DNA from: Microbacteriaceae bacterium
GTDB taxonomy: Bacteria; Actinomycetota; Actinomycetes; Actinomycetales; Microbacteriaceae
Assembly (NCBI GenBank): GCA_024639925.1
Contig: JAHEGA010000027.1
Location: 1 to 24,265, forward strand
Direction: 5' to 3'
DNA length: 24,265 nt
Below the pieces are notes generated by a model. It had not been told where the DNA came from and did not search any database. It saw only the letters and a program-made list of their open reading frames with translations. This document shows positions 7,634-15,272 of this stretch, one piece after another (position 1 is the first letter of the stretch; each line of letters opens with the position of its first letter). The position numbers and the translations under genes were made by a program.

Positions 7634-9316
7634 GTGGCAAAAACTTCAGCGGTTCGCCAAGCGACGAACCGGTTTATTTGGCTTGGGGTAATTTTCTTCC
7701 TCCTCATCGGGGGAAATGCCCTTGCCGTTTTGCAGGGCACCGGCTCATGGGTTCCCAAGCTTGCTCTTGACCTTCAGGGTGGAACGCAAATCATTCTCGC
7801 GCCTCAGATATCGGAGACTCAGAGCGTGACGGAGGAACAGCTCGACCAAGCTGTAGCCATCATCCGTCAACGCGTGGATGCCGGAGGTGTGGCTGAAGCA
7901 GAAGTAACCACACAGGGTGGCTCCAACATCGTGGTGTCCATCCCCGGGGTTCCGGATGAGGCCACCCTCGAAAGAATCCGTTCGTCAGCGAAGCTTGAGT
8001 TCAGGGCGGTCCTCCGCACGGGTGTGCCTGGTTCGGAGGGCCTCAACGAGGTTGAAGACTTCCTCTCTGACGTGGCAACCGAGTCGGGGCTTGAGCCCTC
8101 AAACCCCAGTGATTTGGCCTGGATCACTCCCGATGTGGCCCAGCTCTTTTCCAACCTGAGTTGCGACGAGCTCGATGAGCTCGGGGCAAACGTCGCCGAC
8201 CCAACTCAACCGTTGGTCACGTGTTCCGACGATGGTCTGGCCAAATTTATTCTGGGTCCGGTCGAAGTTGACGGCGGCACCATCGATGATGCGCTTTCTG
8301 GGCTAGTTCCGGGACCGCAAGGCACCCTCACGAACGAATGGGGCGTTTTCCTCGAGTTTGACTCCGAAGGAACCGAAGCGTTCCGCACGGTCACCGAGCG
8401 CCTCGTTGTTCTTCCCGGGGTCCAAAATCAGTTTGCGATTGTGCTTGATGGAAAAGTGATTAGCGCGCCTCGCACCTTGGGCGCCATCACCGACGGGAAC
8501 CCGCAGATCAGCGGAAACTTCACACAAGACACCGCTGCGGTTCTTGCCGATCAATTGAAGTTCGGTGCGCTGCCGATCGGGTTTGCTGTGCAGAGCTCCG
8601 AAACCATCACAGCTACCTTGGGTCTCACCCAGTTGCAGAGTGGCCTTTTGGCTGGAGCTATTGGTCTGATTCTTGTGGTGGTGTACTCGCTGCTCCAGTA
8701 CCGAATGCTGGGTATGGTCTCGGTGTTCTCTTTGCTGGTGGCCTTCACCCTGAGCTACTTCATCATCACGTACCTCTCTAATGAGCAGGGATACCGGTTG
8801 TCTCTGGCCGGAGTGGCCGGGCTCATTGTTGCAATTGGTATAACTGCGGACTCGTTTATCGTCTTTTTTGAGCGGATTCGCGATGAGTTGCGTGATGGCA
8901 AGACCTTAGAATCATCGATTGCCAGCGCCTGGCGCCGGGCTTTCAGAACGATTCTGGCTTCGGACACTGTGGGATTCCTGGCCGCAGCGGTCCTGTTTAT
9001 TTTGGCCGTTGGCAACGTGCGAGGCTTTGCGTTCACGTTGGGAATCACAACGATTGTTGACCTGATAATCGTGGCGCTGTTCACGCAGCCGCTGATGCAA
9101 CTCTTGGGTCGGACCCGCTTCTTCTCGTCGGGTAACAAGCTCAGCGGGCTTGACCCACGCGCTCTCGGTGCTGTGTATCGCGGGCGGGCACGCTTCGCTG
9201 AGCCTGTCACCACCGGATCTCCCGCCCAGAAGAAGAGCGCCCGCGAAGCGAAGCGACGTCAAACAATCGCTGAGCGCAAAGCAGAGCAAGAAGCTCAGGC
9301 AGAGGGGAAGAAATAG
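7634..9316 (+). CDS. secD: Protein translocase subunit SecD
   Basis: An RND-superfamily membrane protein that uses the proton gradient to help pull preproteins out of the Sec channel. The product is 560 aa. TM1 spans about 14-33, followed by the LALDLQGGTQI motif (43-53) and a large extracytoplasmic domain. Five TM helices lie between about 333 and 492; the conserved AGVAGLIVAIGITAD segment is at 392-405. Two cysteines in the external domain (C177, C197) could form a disulfide, as in other actinobacterial SecD proteins. The tail (520-560) is highly charged and cytoplasmic. The GTG start at 7634 has AGAAAG at a 7-nt spacing. The stop TAG is directly followed by the secF ATG. Confidence 0.97.
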   Translation: MAKTSAVRQATNRFIWLGVIFFLLIGGNALAVLQGTGSWVPKLALDLQGGTQIILAPQISETQSVTEEQLDQAVAIIRQRVDAGGVAEAEVTTQGGSNIVVSIPGVPDEATLERIRSSAKLEFRAVLRTGVPGSEGLNEVEDFLSDVATESGLEPSNPSDLAWITPDVAQLFSNLSCDELDELGANVADPTQPLVTCSDDGLAKFILGPVEVDGGTIDDALSGLVPGPQGTLTNEWGVFLEFDSEGTEAFRTVTERLVVLPGVQNQFAIVLDGKVISAPRTLGAITDGNPQISGNFTQDTAAVLADQLKFGALPIGFAVQSSETITATLGLTQLQSGLLAGAIGLILVVVYSLLQYRMLGMVSVFSLLVAFTLSYFIITYLSNEQGYRLSLAGVAGLIVAIGITADSFIVFFERIRDELRDGKTLESSIASAWRRAFRTILASDTVGFLAAAVLFILAVGNVRGFAFTLGITTIVDLIIVALFTQPLMQLLGRTRFFSSGNKLSGLDPRALGAVYRGRARFAEPVTTGSPAQKKSAREAKRRQTIAERKAEQEAQAEGKK

Positions 9317-10312
9317 ATGTCCCGGTTCACCCAGTTCGGCAACGCTCTTTACACCGGCGAGCGTTCCTTTGACTTCGTCGGCAATCGTGTGCGTTGGTAT
9401 GCCATCGGAGGTGCGATTGTCGCGTTGGCGATTATTGTCACGATTCTTCGTGGCGGATTCACTTTCGGGATCGAATTCAGTGGTGGATCTGAGTTCCGGG
9501 TGTCTAACCCCAGCGCGGTGGTCGAACAAACGGCGATTGACACGGTCGAAGCTTCCGCGGGTATCGAGTCCAATCCGCGCGTGTCCATCGTTGGCGGCGA
9601 CTCGGTCCGCGTCCAAACGGAACAACTGACGGATGCGGGAACGACAGAGCTGCGGGCGGAGCTCGCTGATGCTTATGACGTTCCGCTCGAGCAGGTCACC
9701 GCGTCCTTTATCGGAGCGACCTGGGGTCAGGATATTACGCGTCAAGCCCTTATCGGTCTGGCGGTGTTCCTTGTTCTCGTGTCCATTGTGATGGCGTTGT
9801 ACTTCCGGACGTGGAAGATGTCGTTGGCTGCACTGACCGCACTCGCCCATGACCTCCTCATCACCGGCGGTATTTATGGCGTGCTCGGTTACGAGATCAC
9901 GCCAGCCGCAGTTATTGGCCTGTTGACCATCTTGGGCTATTCGCTCTATGACACGGTGGTGGTGTTCGACAAGGTCCGAGAGAACACGATGCAGGATGGC
10001 GAAGAGAGTTCGCGAACCTTTGCTGAGTCGGTGAACCTCGCGGTCAACCAGACTCTAGTTCGCTCGATCAACACCTCCGTTGTTGCTGTGCTCCCTGTGG
10101 GATCCATCCTCTTCATCGGTTCCCTTCTCCTTGGCGCTGGGACGCTCCGGGATATCGCCCTGGCGCTGTTCATCGGAATGATTGCCGGAACCTACTCGAG
10201 CGTGTTTATTGCGGCGCCGATGTATGTGCACCTCCGAGAAAACGAGCCAGAGAACAAGAAGCAGGGTCGGAAGCAGCGCGAGCCACGTCCAACCTCGGGT
10301 GCCGTGCGCTAA
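9317..10312 (+). CDS. secF: Protein translocase subunit SecF
   Basis: The partner of SecD, 331 aa. TM1 spans about 28-45, then the family motif around GIEFSGGSEF (51-60), an external domain, and five TM helices between about 142 and 304. The conserved ILGYSLYDTVVVFDKVREN block is at 205-223. The C-terminal tail (about 307-331) is basic and hydrophilic. The ATG at 9317 begins at the base after the secD stop, with AGAGGGGAAG (9301-9310) as a strong ribosome binding site inside secD. Confidence 0.97.
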   Translation: MSRFTQFGNALYTGERSFDFVGNRVRWYAIGGAIVALAIIVTILRGGFTFGIEFSGGSEFRVSNPSAVVEQTAIDTVEASAGIESNPRVSIVGGDSVRVQTEQLTDAGTTELRAELADAYDVPLEQVTASFIGATWGQDITRQALIGLAVFLVLVSIVMALYFRTWKMSLAALTALAHDLLITGGIYGVLGYEITPAAVIGLLTILGYSLYDTVVVFDKVRENTMQDGEESSRTFAESVNLAVNQTLVRSINTSVVAVLPVGSILFIGSLLLGAGTLRDIALALFIGMIAGTYSSVFIAAPMYVHLRENEPENKKQGRKQREPRPTSGAVR

Positions 10313-10337
10313 CAGTTCCTTTTTCGCCCCCTACTCG

Positions 10338-10343
10338 TACACT
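10338..10343 (+). promoter_or_regulatory. Putative -10 element for rel
   Basis: TACACT lies in the 58-bp gap between secF and rel, about 28 bp before the start codon. The best -35 candidate at 16 bp (TTCCTT, 10316-10321) is poor. It would give rel its own short-leader transcript. Confidence 0.33.
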
Positions 10344-10370
10344 GGTCATCACAGGTTGGGGGGTGATCGT

Positions 10371-12620
10371 ATGACGGAGACGGTGAATACGTCGGCATCG
10401 CGACGGTCCATGTTGCCACGGATTTTCTCGCGCGCACCCTCGGATAACGCCCTCGAGCTACTGCAGCGAACGGTGCGCAAACACCACCCCAAAGCGGACT
10501 CGGCCATGATTGAACGTGCGCACAATGTTGCCGCGAGAGCTCATCAGGGGCAGACGCGCCAGAGTGGCGAGCCGTACATTACGCACCCCCTTGCCGTCGC
10601 ACAGATTCTCGCCGAGCTTGGGATTGGACCTGTCACCATTGCCGCCGCTTTGCTTCATGACACGGTCGAGGACACCCCTTACTCGCTGGATCAGTTGCGC
10701 GATGATTTTGGTGCGGAAATCGCGATGTTGGTTGACGGGGTGACCAAGCTCGACAAAGTGAAATATGGCGACCACGCTCAGGCAGAAACGGTCCGCAAAA
10801 TGATTGTGGCCATGTCGAAAGACATTCGCGTCCTCGTGGTCAAACTCGCCGATCGTCTGCATAACGCACGCACTTGGGGGTTTGTGTCGCCCGAGTCGGC
10901 CAAGAAAAAGGCCCAAGAAACTCTCGATATTTACACACCCTTGGCCCACCGACTGGGGATCCAGTCCCTGAAGTGGGAGTTGGAAGATCTGTCGTTCGCG
11001 GTGCTCGAGCCCAAAATTTACGGCGAAATCGAGGCTCTCGTTACCAGCCGTTCCCCTGAGCGGGAAGCGTTTGTCGACCAGACCATTGAGGTGATTCAGG
11101 AAGACCTGCGTCAATCTCGGATCAAAGCGGAGATCTCCGGTCGACCTAAGCAGTTCTATTCCATCTATCAAAAGATGGTCAACCGGCAACGCGACTTCAG
11201 CGACATCCATGACCTGACCGGAATTCGTATTCTGGTCGGGAGTATTCGGGATTGTTACGGTGCGCTTGGGGCGGTGCACGCACGTTGGAGCCCCTTGCCG
11301 GGGCGGTTTAAGGATTACATCGCTACGCCCAAGTTCAATCTCTATCAGTCGCTTCACACCACCGTGTATGGCCCGGAGGGGCGCCCCGTGGAGATTCAAA
11401 TTCGGACTCAGGACATGCATCAGCGTGCGGAATTTGGCGTCGCTGCCCACTGGAAATACAAAGAGCGAATGGCCTCCCAGGGGAAGAGCCAGGACAAGGC
11501 GACTGCTGATCAGGACATGGCCTGGCTGGCCCATCTGTCCGACTGGCAGGCAGAAACCACAGATCCGGCAGAATTTTTGGAGACCCTGCGATACGAAATC
11601 GGGGCGAAAGAGCTCTACGTTTTCACTCCCCAAGGCAAAGTGGTGGGATTGCCCCGTGGTGCCACACCAATTGATTTTGCGTACGCCGTTCACACTGAAG
11701 TGGGACACCGAGCGATGGGTGCAAAAGTCAATCAACGCCTGGTGCCGCTAGATACCGAGCTCTCCAGTGGGGACTCCGTCGAGATTTTCACTTCGAAGAG
11801 CCCCGATGCTGGCCCCAGCCAGGACTGGATGAGCTTCGTCACCAGTCAGCGCGCGCGCAGCAAGATTAAGCAGTGGTTCACCAAAGAGCGACGCGAAGAA
11901 GCAATTGAGCAGGGTAAAGACGCCATCGCCCGTGCTATGCGGAAGCAAAACTTGCCTTTGCAGCGGATGATGAATCTTGAATCGGTGTCCAACGCCGCCG
12001 CGGTGTTGCGGCTTCCCGGTGTTGATGAGCTGTATCAGGCTGTGGGCGAGGGGCACATTTCGACACAGTCGGTCATCGAGAAGATTGTAGGGTCTCTCGA
12101 CACTGCCGAGGATTCCGATGAGGACCTCTATTCTTCGGGGTCCCTGTCCAGACCTCCGTCGCGCACGAGTGAATCCGGAGTGCTCGTCCGCGGAGATGAT
12201 GACATCCTCGTGAAACTCGCGCGATGCTGCACGCCGGTCCCCGGAGACAACATTGTCGGTTTCGTTACGAGGGGGACGGGCGTGAGCGTCCACCGCGGCG
12301 ACTGCACCAACATTGGGCCGCTGCTGGAGAACCCTGATCGGATCGTGGATGTTGAGTGGGCCCCGACCAAGGGGAGCGTGTTCCTGGTCCATATCCAGAT
12401 CGAGGCCCTGGATCGCCCGGGCCTCCTGTCCGATGTGACGCGCATTCTCTCCGAGCACCACGTCAACATCTTGTCGGCGACGGTGAACACGTCCGATAGT
12501 CATCTGGCCATCTCCCGGTTCGTCTTCGAAATGGGCGATGTCACCCACCTCGATCGAGTGCTCAACGCGGTTCGGCGGATCGACGCCGTCTATGACGTTT
12601 ACCGGGTGATGTCGGGGTAG
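10371..12620 (+). CDS. rel: Bifunctional (p)ppGpp synthetase/hydrolase Rel
   Basis: The long RSH enzyme controlling the stringent response, 749 aa. The hydrolase (HD) domain is intact: H72, H96-D97, E100-D101 and D161. The synthetase domain has RFKD (312-315), the signature of bifunctional Rel rather than monofunctional RelA, and the conserved EIQIRT (341-346). Then come the TGS (about 414-475), helical, conserved-cysteine (C619-C620) and ACT (about 669-749) regulatory domains. The ATG at 10371 follows GGGGGGTGA; an in-frame start at 10182 inside secF is rejected. The apt gene found between secF and relA in Mycobacterium and Streptomyces is absent. The last 22 bp overlap a convergent gene. 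Confidence 0.97.
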   Translation: MTETVNTSASRRSMLPRIFSRAPSDNALELLQRTVRKHHPKADSAMIERAHNVAARAHQGQTRQSGEPYITHPLAVAQILAELGIGPVTIAAALLHDTVEDTPYSLDQLRDDFGAEIAMLVDGVTKLDKVKYGDHAQAETVRKMIVAMSKDIRVLVVKLADRLHNARTWGFVSPESAKKKAQETLDIYTPLAHRLGIQSLKWELEDLSFAVLEPKIYGEIEALVTSRSPEREAFVDQTIEVIQEDLRQSRIKAEISGRPKQFYSIYQKMVNRQRDFSDIHDLTGIRILVGSIRDCYGALGAVHARWSPLPGRFKDYIATPKFNLYQSLHTTVYGPEGRPVEIQIRTQDMHQRAEFGVAAHWKYKERMASQGKSQDKATADQDMAWLAHLSDWQAETTDPAEFLETLRYEIGAKELYVFTPQGKVVGLPRGATPIDFAYAVHTEVGHRAMGAKVNQRLVPLDTELSSGDSVEIFTSKSPDAGPSQDWMSFVTSQRARSKIKQWFTKERREEAIEQGKDAIARAMRKQNLPLQRMMNLESVSNAAAVLRLPGVDELYQAVGEGHISTQSVIEKIVGSLDTAEDSDEDLYSSGSLSRPPSRTSESGVLVRGDDDILVKLARCCTPVPGDNIVGFVTRGTGVSVHRGDCTNIGPLLENPDRIVDVEWAPTKGSVFLVHIQIEALDRPGLLSDVTRILSEHHVNILSATVNTSDSHLAISRFVFEMGDVTHLDRVLNAVRRIDAVYDVYRVMSG

Positions 12621-13126
12621 CGCTCGCGTAGGTTCGCCAAGGCGGTCAGTGCCCGGTCAGCATCTTCCCTTTCCCGAAGAGAGCTGCGTCGCCCCGTCAC
12701 CAACGTTCGCAGCGGCTGGCCACACAGATCCTCAAGTACCCAAAGTTGGGATGTTCGAACACCGACGGGCTCAGGGGAGAGCAACACCTCCCGGGCAGTG
12801 GATTCGGGGGTGAGAATACTCACGCCGCCGATGTGCTGAAGGAGATGGTGGCGCGGGCTGTGCTCTCGTGCTGACCATTGAGTGCGCGCAAGCGGCGAGA
12901 GCGCAGGCTGCGTGGGGCGCAACACGTCCCAAGGTTCGGGCGCCCCCATTCCGGTCCATACCCACCCGGCGGTTACCCCCGAGGCAATTGCCCACGTTGG
13001 CAGGGCGCGGGCTATCAGAGAGGCTCGCTCATTCAGAGTGGGGAACCGCGGTTGGTCCCAGTGCAGGGAGCCCCACGATAAACCAAGGCCCTGCAGCGCA
13101 AACGCATTGTGGTGGGAGGGTTCCAT
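12599..13126 (-). CDS. Conserved hypothetical protein, possibly related to AbiEi-like proteins
   Basis: A 175-aa protein of unknown function, read towards rel. The segment TAGWVWTG (52-59), a later SPLA...R region (77-88) and HIGGVSILTPESTA (98-111) resemble the central module of actinobacterial proteins annotated as AbiEi-like antitoxins or DUF559-associated proteins; this is recognition by eye only. A separate N-terminal winged-helix and a DUF559 nuclease domain are not evident, and no partner toxin is adjacent. There are no signal peptide or membrane segments. The ATG at 13126 is the only in-frame start near the 5' end; an upstream stop at 13172-13174 limits extension, and no clear ribosome binding site is seen. 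The C-terminus (RYPDITR) is encoded antisense to the end of rel. Confidence 0.72.
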   Translation of the reverse strand: MEPSHHNAFALQGLGLSWGSLHWDQPRFPTLNERASLIARALPTWAIASGVTAGWVWTGMGAPEPWDVLRPTQPALSPLARTQWSAREHSPRHHLLQHIGGVSILTPESTAREVLLSPEPVGVRTSQLWVLEDLCGQPLRTLVTGRRSSLREREDADRALTALANLRERYPDITR

Positions 13127-13153
13127 GCCCGGACTATGCCGGAGAGAGAACCC

Positions 13154-13166
13154 TCTGCGGCGCAGA
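13154..13166. other. Short perfect hairpin in the gap downstream of the DUF349 gene
   Basis: TCTGC (13154-13158) and GCAGA (13162-13166) form a 5-bp stem with a 3-nt loop in the 61-bp gap between the DUF349 stop and the next minus-strand gene. No T-tract follows on either strand, so terminator function is doubtful. Confidence 0.25.
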
Positions 13167-13176
13167 TTCGGCTAAC

Positions 13177-13196
13177 TGTGGAAAAAGTTATCCGCT
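13177..13196. promoter_or_regulatory. DnaA-box-like sites (one match, one partial)
   Basis: Bases 13177-13185 read TTTTCCACA on the minus strand, matching the relaxed DnaA consensus TTWTNCACA. Bases 13188-13196 read TTATCCGCT on the plus strand, 7 of 9 to TTATCCACA, overlapping the DUF349 stop codon. Two divergent sites 2 bp apart are suggestive but could be chance. No AT-rich unwinding region or box cluster is present, so this is not an origin. Confidence 0.2.
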
Positions 13197-14405
13197 AATT
13201 GCTGCGAGCCACGCCTTTTTGGTCGCAATTTCTTCTTCTAAGCGCGCTCTGTCAGAAGCCGATGCTGCGGATGCCTTCGCTTCTAGGTCGGCTATCGAAG
13301 CGTTGATTTGGTCGGCCATGGATGCCGAACGGGCCTTCTTTTCCGGGTCGTTTTTCACCCAGTGTTCGTCGTTGATTTTTTTGACGTGCTGCTCGTATTT
13401 TTTGACATGATCGTCGATGCTTCGAGCAGACTTTTTTGGCACAGGGCCCACCGAACTAAACCGGTCGTGGAAAGCACGCAGGCGTGCAGTTGCCGATTCA
13501 CGATCGGTCAAGGTCAAGATGTCAGCAAAGTCGGTAATGATTGCCTGCTTCGCCTCGAGGTTGCCGGCGTTTGCTTCGTCATCGCGCTCGTCCTGTTCGG
13601 CTTTGCTCGCGTAGAGGACGTCCCCTGCTGCTTTGAACTGCGCCCATAGAGTGTCTTCCACGCTGCGAGACGCGCGTGGAGCAAGCTTCCACTTGTCCAA
13701 CAAAGCGCGATAGGCGGGGATACCGTCGGCACCTTTATCGGCCAGCCGTTGCGCTTGGGAAATGAGCTCACGCTTGGCGCTTTTTGCTTCCTTGGAGCGC
13801 TCGTCCAGGGTTTGGAAGTAAGCGCGACGGGCCTTTTCTAGAGAGGTTCGTGCAGCCCTGAAGCGTGCCCACAGTTCGTCAGCTGATTTTTTGGGCAAAC
13901 GAGGACCGGTTTGTTGGTGGTTTTTCCATTTGTCAAACAGCTCAGTCATCGAGGCCGTTGCCGCCTTCCAGCGAATCTTGCTGGGATCCGTCGCGGCGAG
14001 GGCCTCCATCTCCGTGACCAAGGCCTCGCGCTCAGCGAGGGCCTGTTTCGTCGCTTCCTCAGACTCTTTGTTCTGGGCCTCCGTGAGCGCCGGCAGGAGC
14101 TCTTCAACAGCGGCTACTCGAGCCCGCAACGCCGCGATATCTCCCACGATGGCTGGCTCGACGAGCTCCTTGGTGAGGCTGGCGAGTTGCTTACCAATGT
14201 CTTTGGAATTGGCACCCGCCTTGACGCGCTGCTCAGCAAGGTCGACTCGAGCTTCAACGTCGGCAAATTTCCGCACGAAGTAAGCCATCGCCTCTTCGGG
14301 TGTCGCGTCCGGGTAGCTGCCGACTGTGCGCCAAGAATCCCCTTCGCGAACCTGAACGGAACCGTCCGTATCTACGCGACCGAAGTCAGCTGAATCTTGC
14401 GTCAT
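13188..14405 (-). CDS. DUF349 domain-containing protein
   Basis: A 405-aa, highly charged, mostly helical cytosolic protein. A short N-terminal beta segment (about 8-30) is followed by a coiled-coil-like stretch (about 45-135) and three DUF349-type helical repeats at roughly 143-203, 210-274 and 285-364, each with a conserved W/F-x-x-F/L pattern (for example LWARF 179-183, LWAQF 253-257). A second charged helix (about 365-398) ends the protein. The function of DUF349 proteins is not established; a gene of this type near rel is common in actinobacteria. The ATG at 14405 is preceded by GAGGAA with a very short spacer. It is separated from the cyclophilin gene by 78 bp. Confidence 0.93.
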   Translation of the reverse strand: MTQDSADFGRVDTDGSVQVREGDSWRTVGSYPDATPEEAMAYFVRKFADVEARVDLAEQRVKAGANSKDIGKQLASLTKELVEPAIVGDIAALRARVAAVEELLPALTEAQNKESEEATKQALAEREALVTEMEALAATDPSKIRWKAATASMTELFDKWKNHQQTGPRLPKKSADELWARFRAARTSLEKARRAYFQTLDERSKEAKSAKRELISQAQRLADKGADGIPAYRALLDKWKLAPRASRSVEDTLWAQFKAAGDVLYASKAEQDERDDEANAGNLEAKQAIITDFADILTLTDRESATARLRAFHDRFSSVGPVPKKSARSIDDHVKKYEQHVKKINDEHWVKNDPEKKARSASMADQINASIADLEAKASAASASDRARLEEEIATKKAWLAAISG

Positions 14406-14437
14406 TGTTCCTCAATCGGTGTTTTGCCCTGTGAAGA

Positions 14438-14443
14438 AGCCTA
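14438..14443 (-). promoter_or_regulatory. Putative -10 element for the DUF349 gene
   Basis: On the minus strand this reads TAGGCT, identical to the candidate before thrS, and would give a leader of about 25 nt. The -35 region has no clear match. Upstream in the same gap, GCGAC (14460-14464) and GTCGC (14474-14478) can form a 5-bp stem that may mark the end of the cyclophilin transcript, but there is no T-tract. Confidence 0.33.
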
Positions 14444-14483
14444 GTGCAGGGGCTTGCCCGCGACAGTGGAGTGGTCGCAGTCG

Positions 14484-15200
14484 CTACCGGATTGTGATGT
14501 TTTCGATAATTGGCACCATTCGCGGGATGCCGTCAGTAGAGTCATCGCTCGTGCCGGGTTCGACGTAGGACTCAATGAGTGCTTCTAACCCGCTGGTGAT
14601 GCGCCCAAAAACGCTGTAGCCACCCGCAGAATCCGCGGGGATGACGCTGTCCTCATAGACAAGGAAGAATTGGCTCCCCATGCTGGCGCCATCGCCGGTT
14701 GCTCGGGCCATGGCTATCGTGCCGGCGGGGTAGTTGTTGTCCGCGGGCGCATTCTCTATGGGCCCAAAGAAATACCCCGGGCCACCCAGTCCGAGACCGA
14801 GAGGGTCACCGCACTGCAGAACGTAGAGCCCGTCTGTCGTCAGTCGGTGGCATGTCAGGTTGTCGTAGAAGCCCTCTGCCGAGAGTGAAGTGAAGTTGGC
14901 GACGGCCTGGGGCGCTACTTGGCCATCAACCTCGATACCGATCGTCGCCTGGTCAAGTGCGATAGAGCCCGTCCACACTCGGTCCTCGGCAAGAGCAGCG
15001 TCGGGGGCAACGGCGGGAGCTCCTGGACCCACAGTTTGGTATCCCCACAACGACAACGAAGCCAGGGCGACTGCGACTATCGCTCCCGCGCTCCATACGA
15101 ATTGATCTCTCCGCCTCCGCTTGGCGACATGAGCATGATGAACCTGGCGTGCCTGGTAGGCCCGAAGCTGTTGGGCTTTCTTCTGATTTTCCGCGGACAC
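14484..15200 (-). CDS. Membrane-anchored cyclophilin-type peptidyl-prolyl cis-trans isomerase
   Basis: A 238-aa protein. The N-terminus (1-33) is cytosolic and ends in a KRRRR cluster, followed by one TM helix (about 34-53) and an external Ala/Pro linker. The cyclophilin domain (about 75-238) keeps the catalytic arginine R119 in TCHRLTT and the Q177-F-F179 motif. Cys117 and Cys130 are positioned for a possible disulfide, consistent with a location outside the membrane. The role is proline isomerisation during folding of exported proteins. The GTG start at 15200 has AAGGAG (plus-strand 15206-15211) at a 5-nt spacing. The gene is divergent from rarA. M. tuberculosis also has a ppiB-type gene next to relA. 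Confidence 0.95.
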   Translation of the reverse strand: MSAENQKKAQQLRAYQARQVHHAHVAKRRRRDQFVWSAGAIVAVALASLSLWGYQTVGPGAPAVAPDAALAEDRVWTGSIALDQATIGIEVDGQVAPQAVANFTSLSAEGFYDNLTCHRLTTDGLYVLQCGDPLGLGLGGPGYFFGPIENAPADNNYPAGTIAMARATGDGASMGSQFFLVYEDSVIPADSAGGYSVFGRITSGLEALIESYVEPGTSDDSTDGIPRMVPIIENITIR

Positions 15201-15233
15201 GCAGGCTCCTTCGCGACAGTTTGTGGAAGCCTC

Positions 15234-15239
15234 ATTCTA
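15234..15239 (-). promoter_or_regulatory. Putative -10 element for the cyclophilin gene
   Basis: Minus-strand TAGAAT is close to the TATAAT consensus. TAACCA, 17 bp upstream, matches 3 of 6 -35 positions. The predicted leader is about 27 nt. On the plus strand of the same 72-bp divergent gap, TAGCAT (15261-15266) is only 7 bp from the rarA start and is too close for a leadered promoter. Confidence 0.4.
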
Positions 15240-15272
15240 GAGCGGGTCGGTTTCACTGGTTAGCATGAGGGC

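Noticed and set aside
10458..11735. Long open frame (425 codons) on the minus strand opposite rel
   Set aside because: It lies fully antisense to the conserved Rel domains, has no recognisable family, and reflects codon bias of the plus-strand gene.
12868..13410. Plus-strand frame of 180 codons spanning the uncharacterised gene and the DUF349 end
   Set aside because: It crosses two minus-strand genes and their gap, has low-complexity composition, and matches no family. The minus-strand reading has family-like motifs instead.
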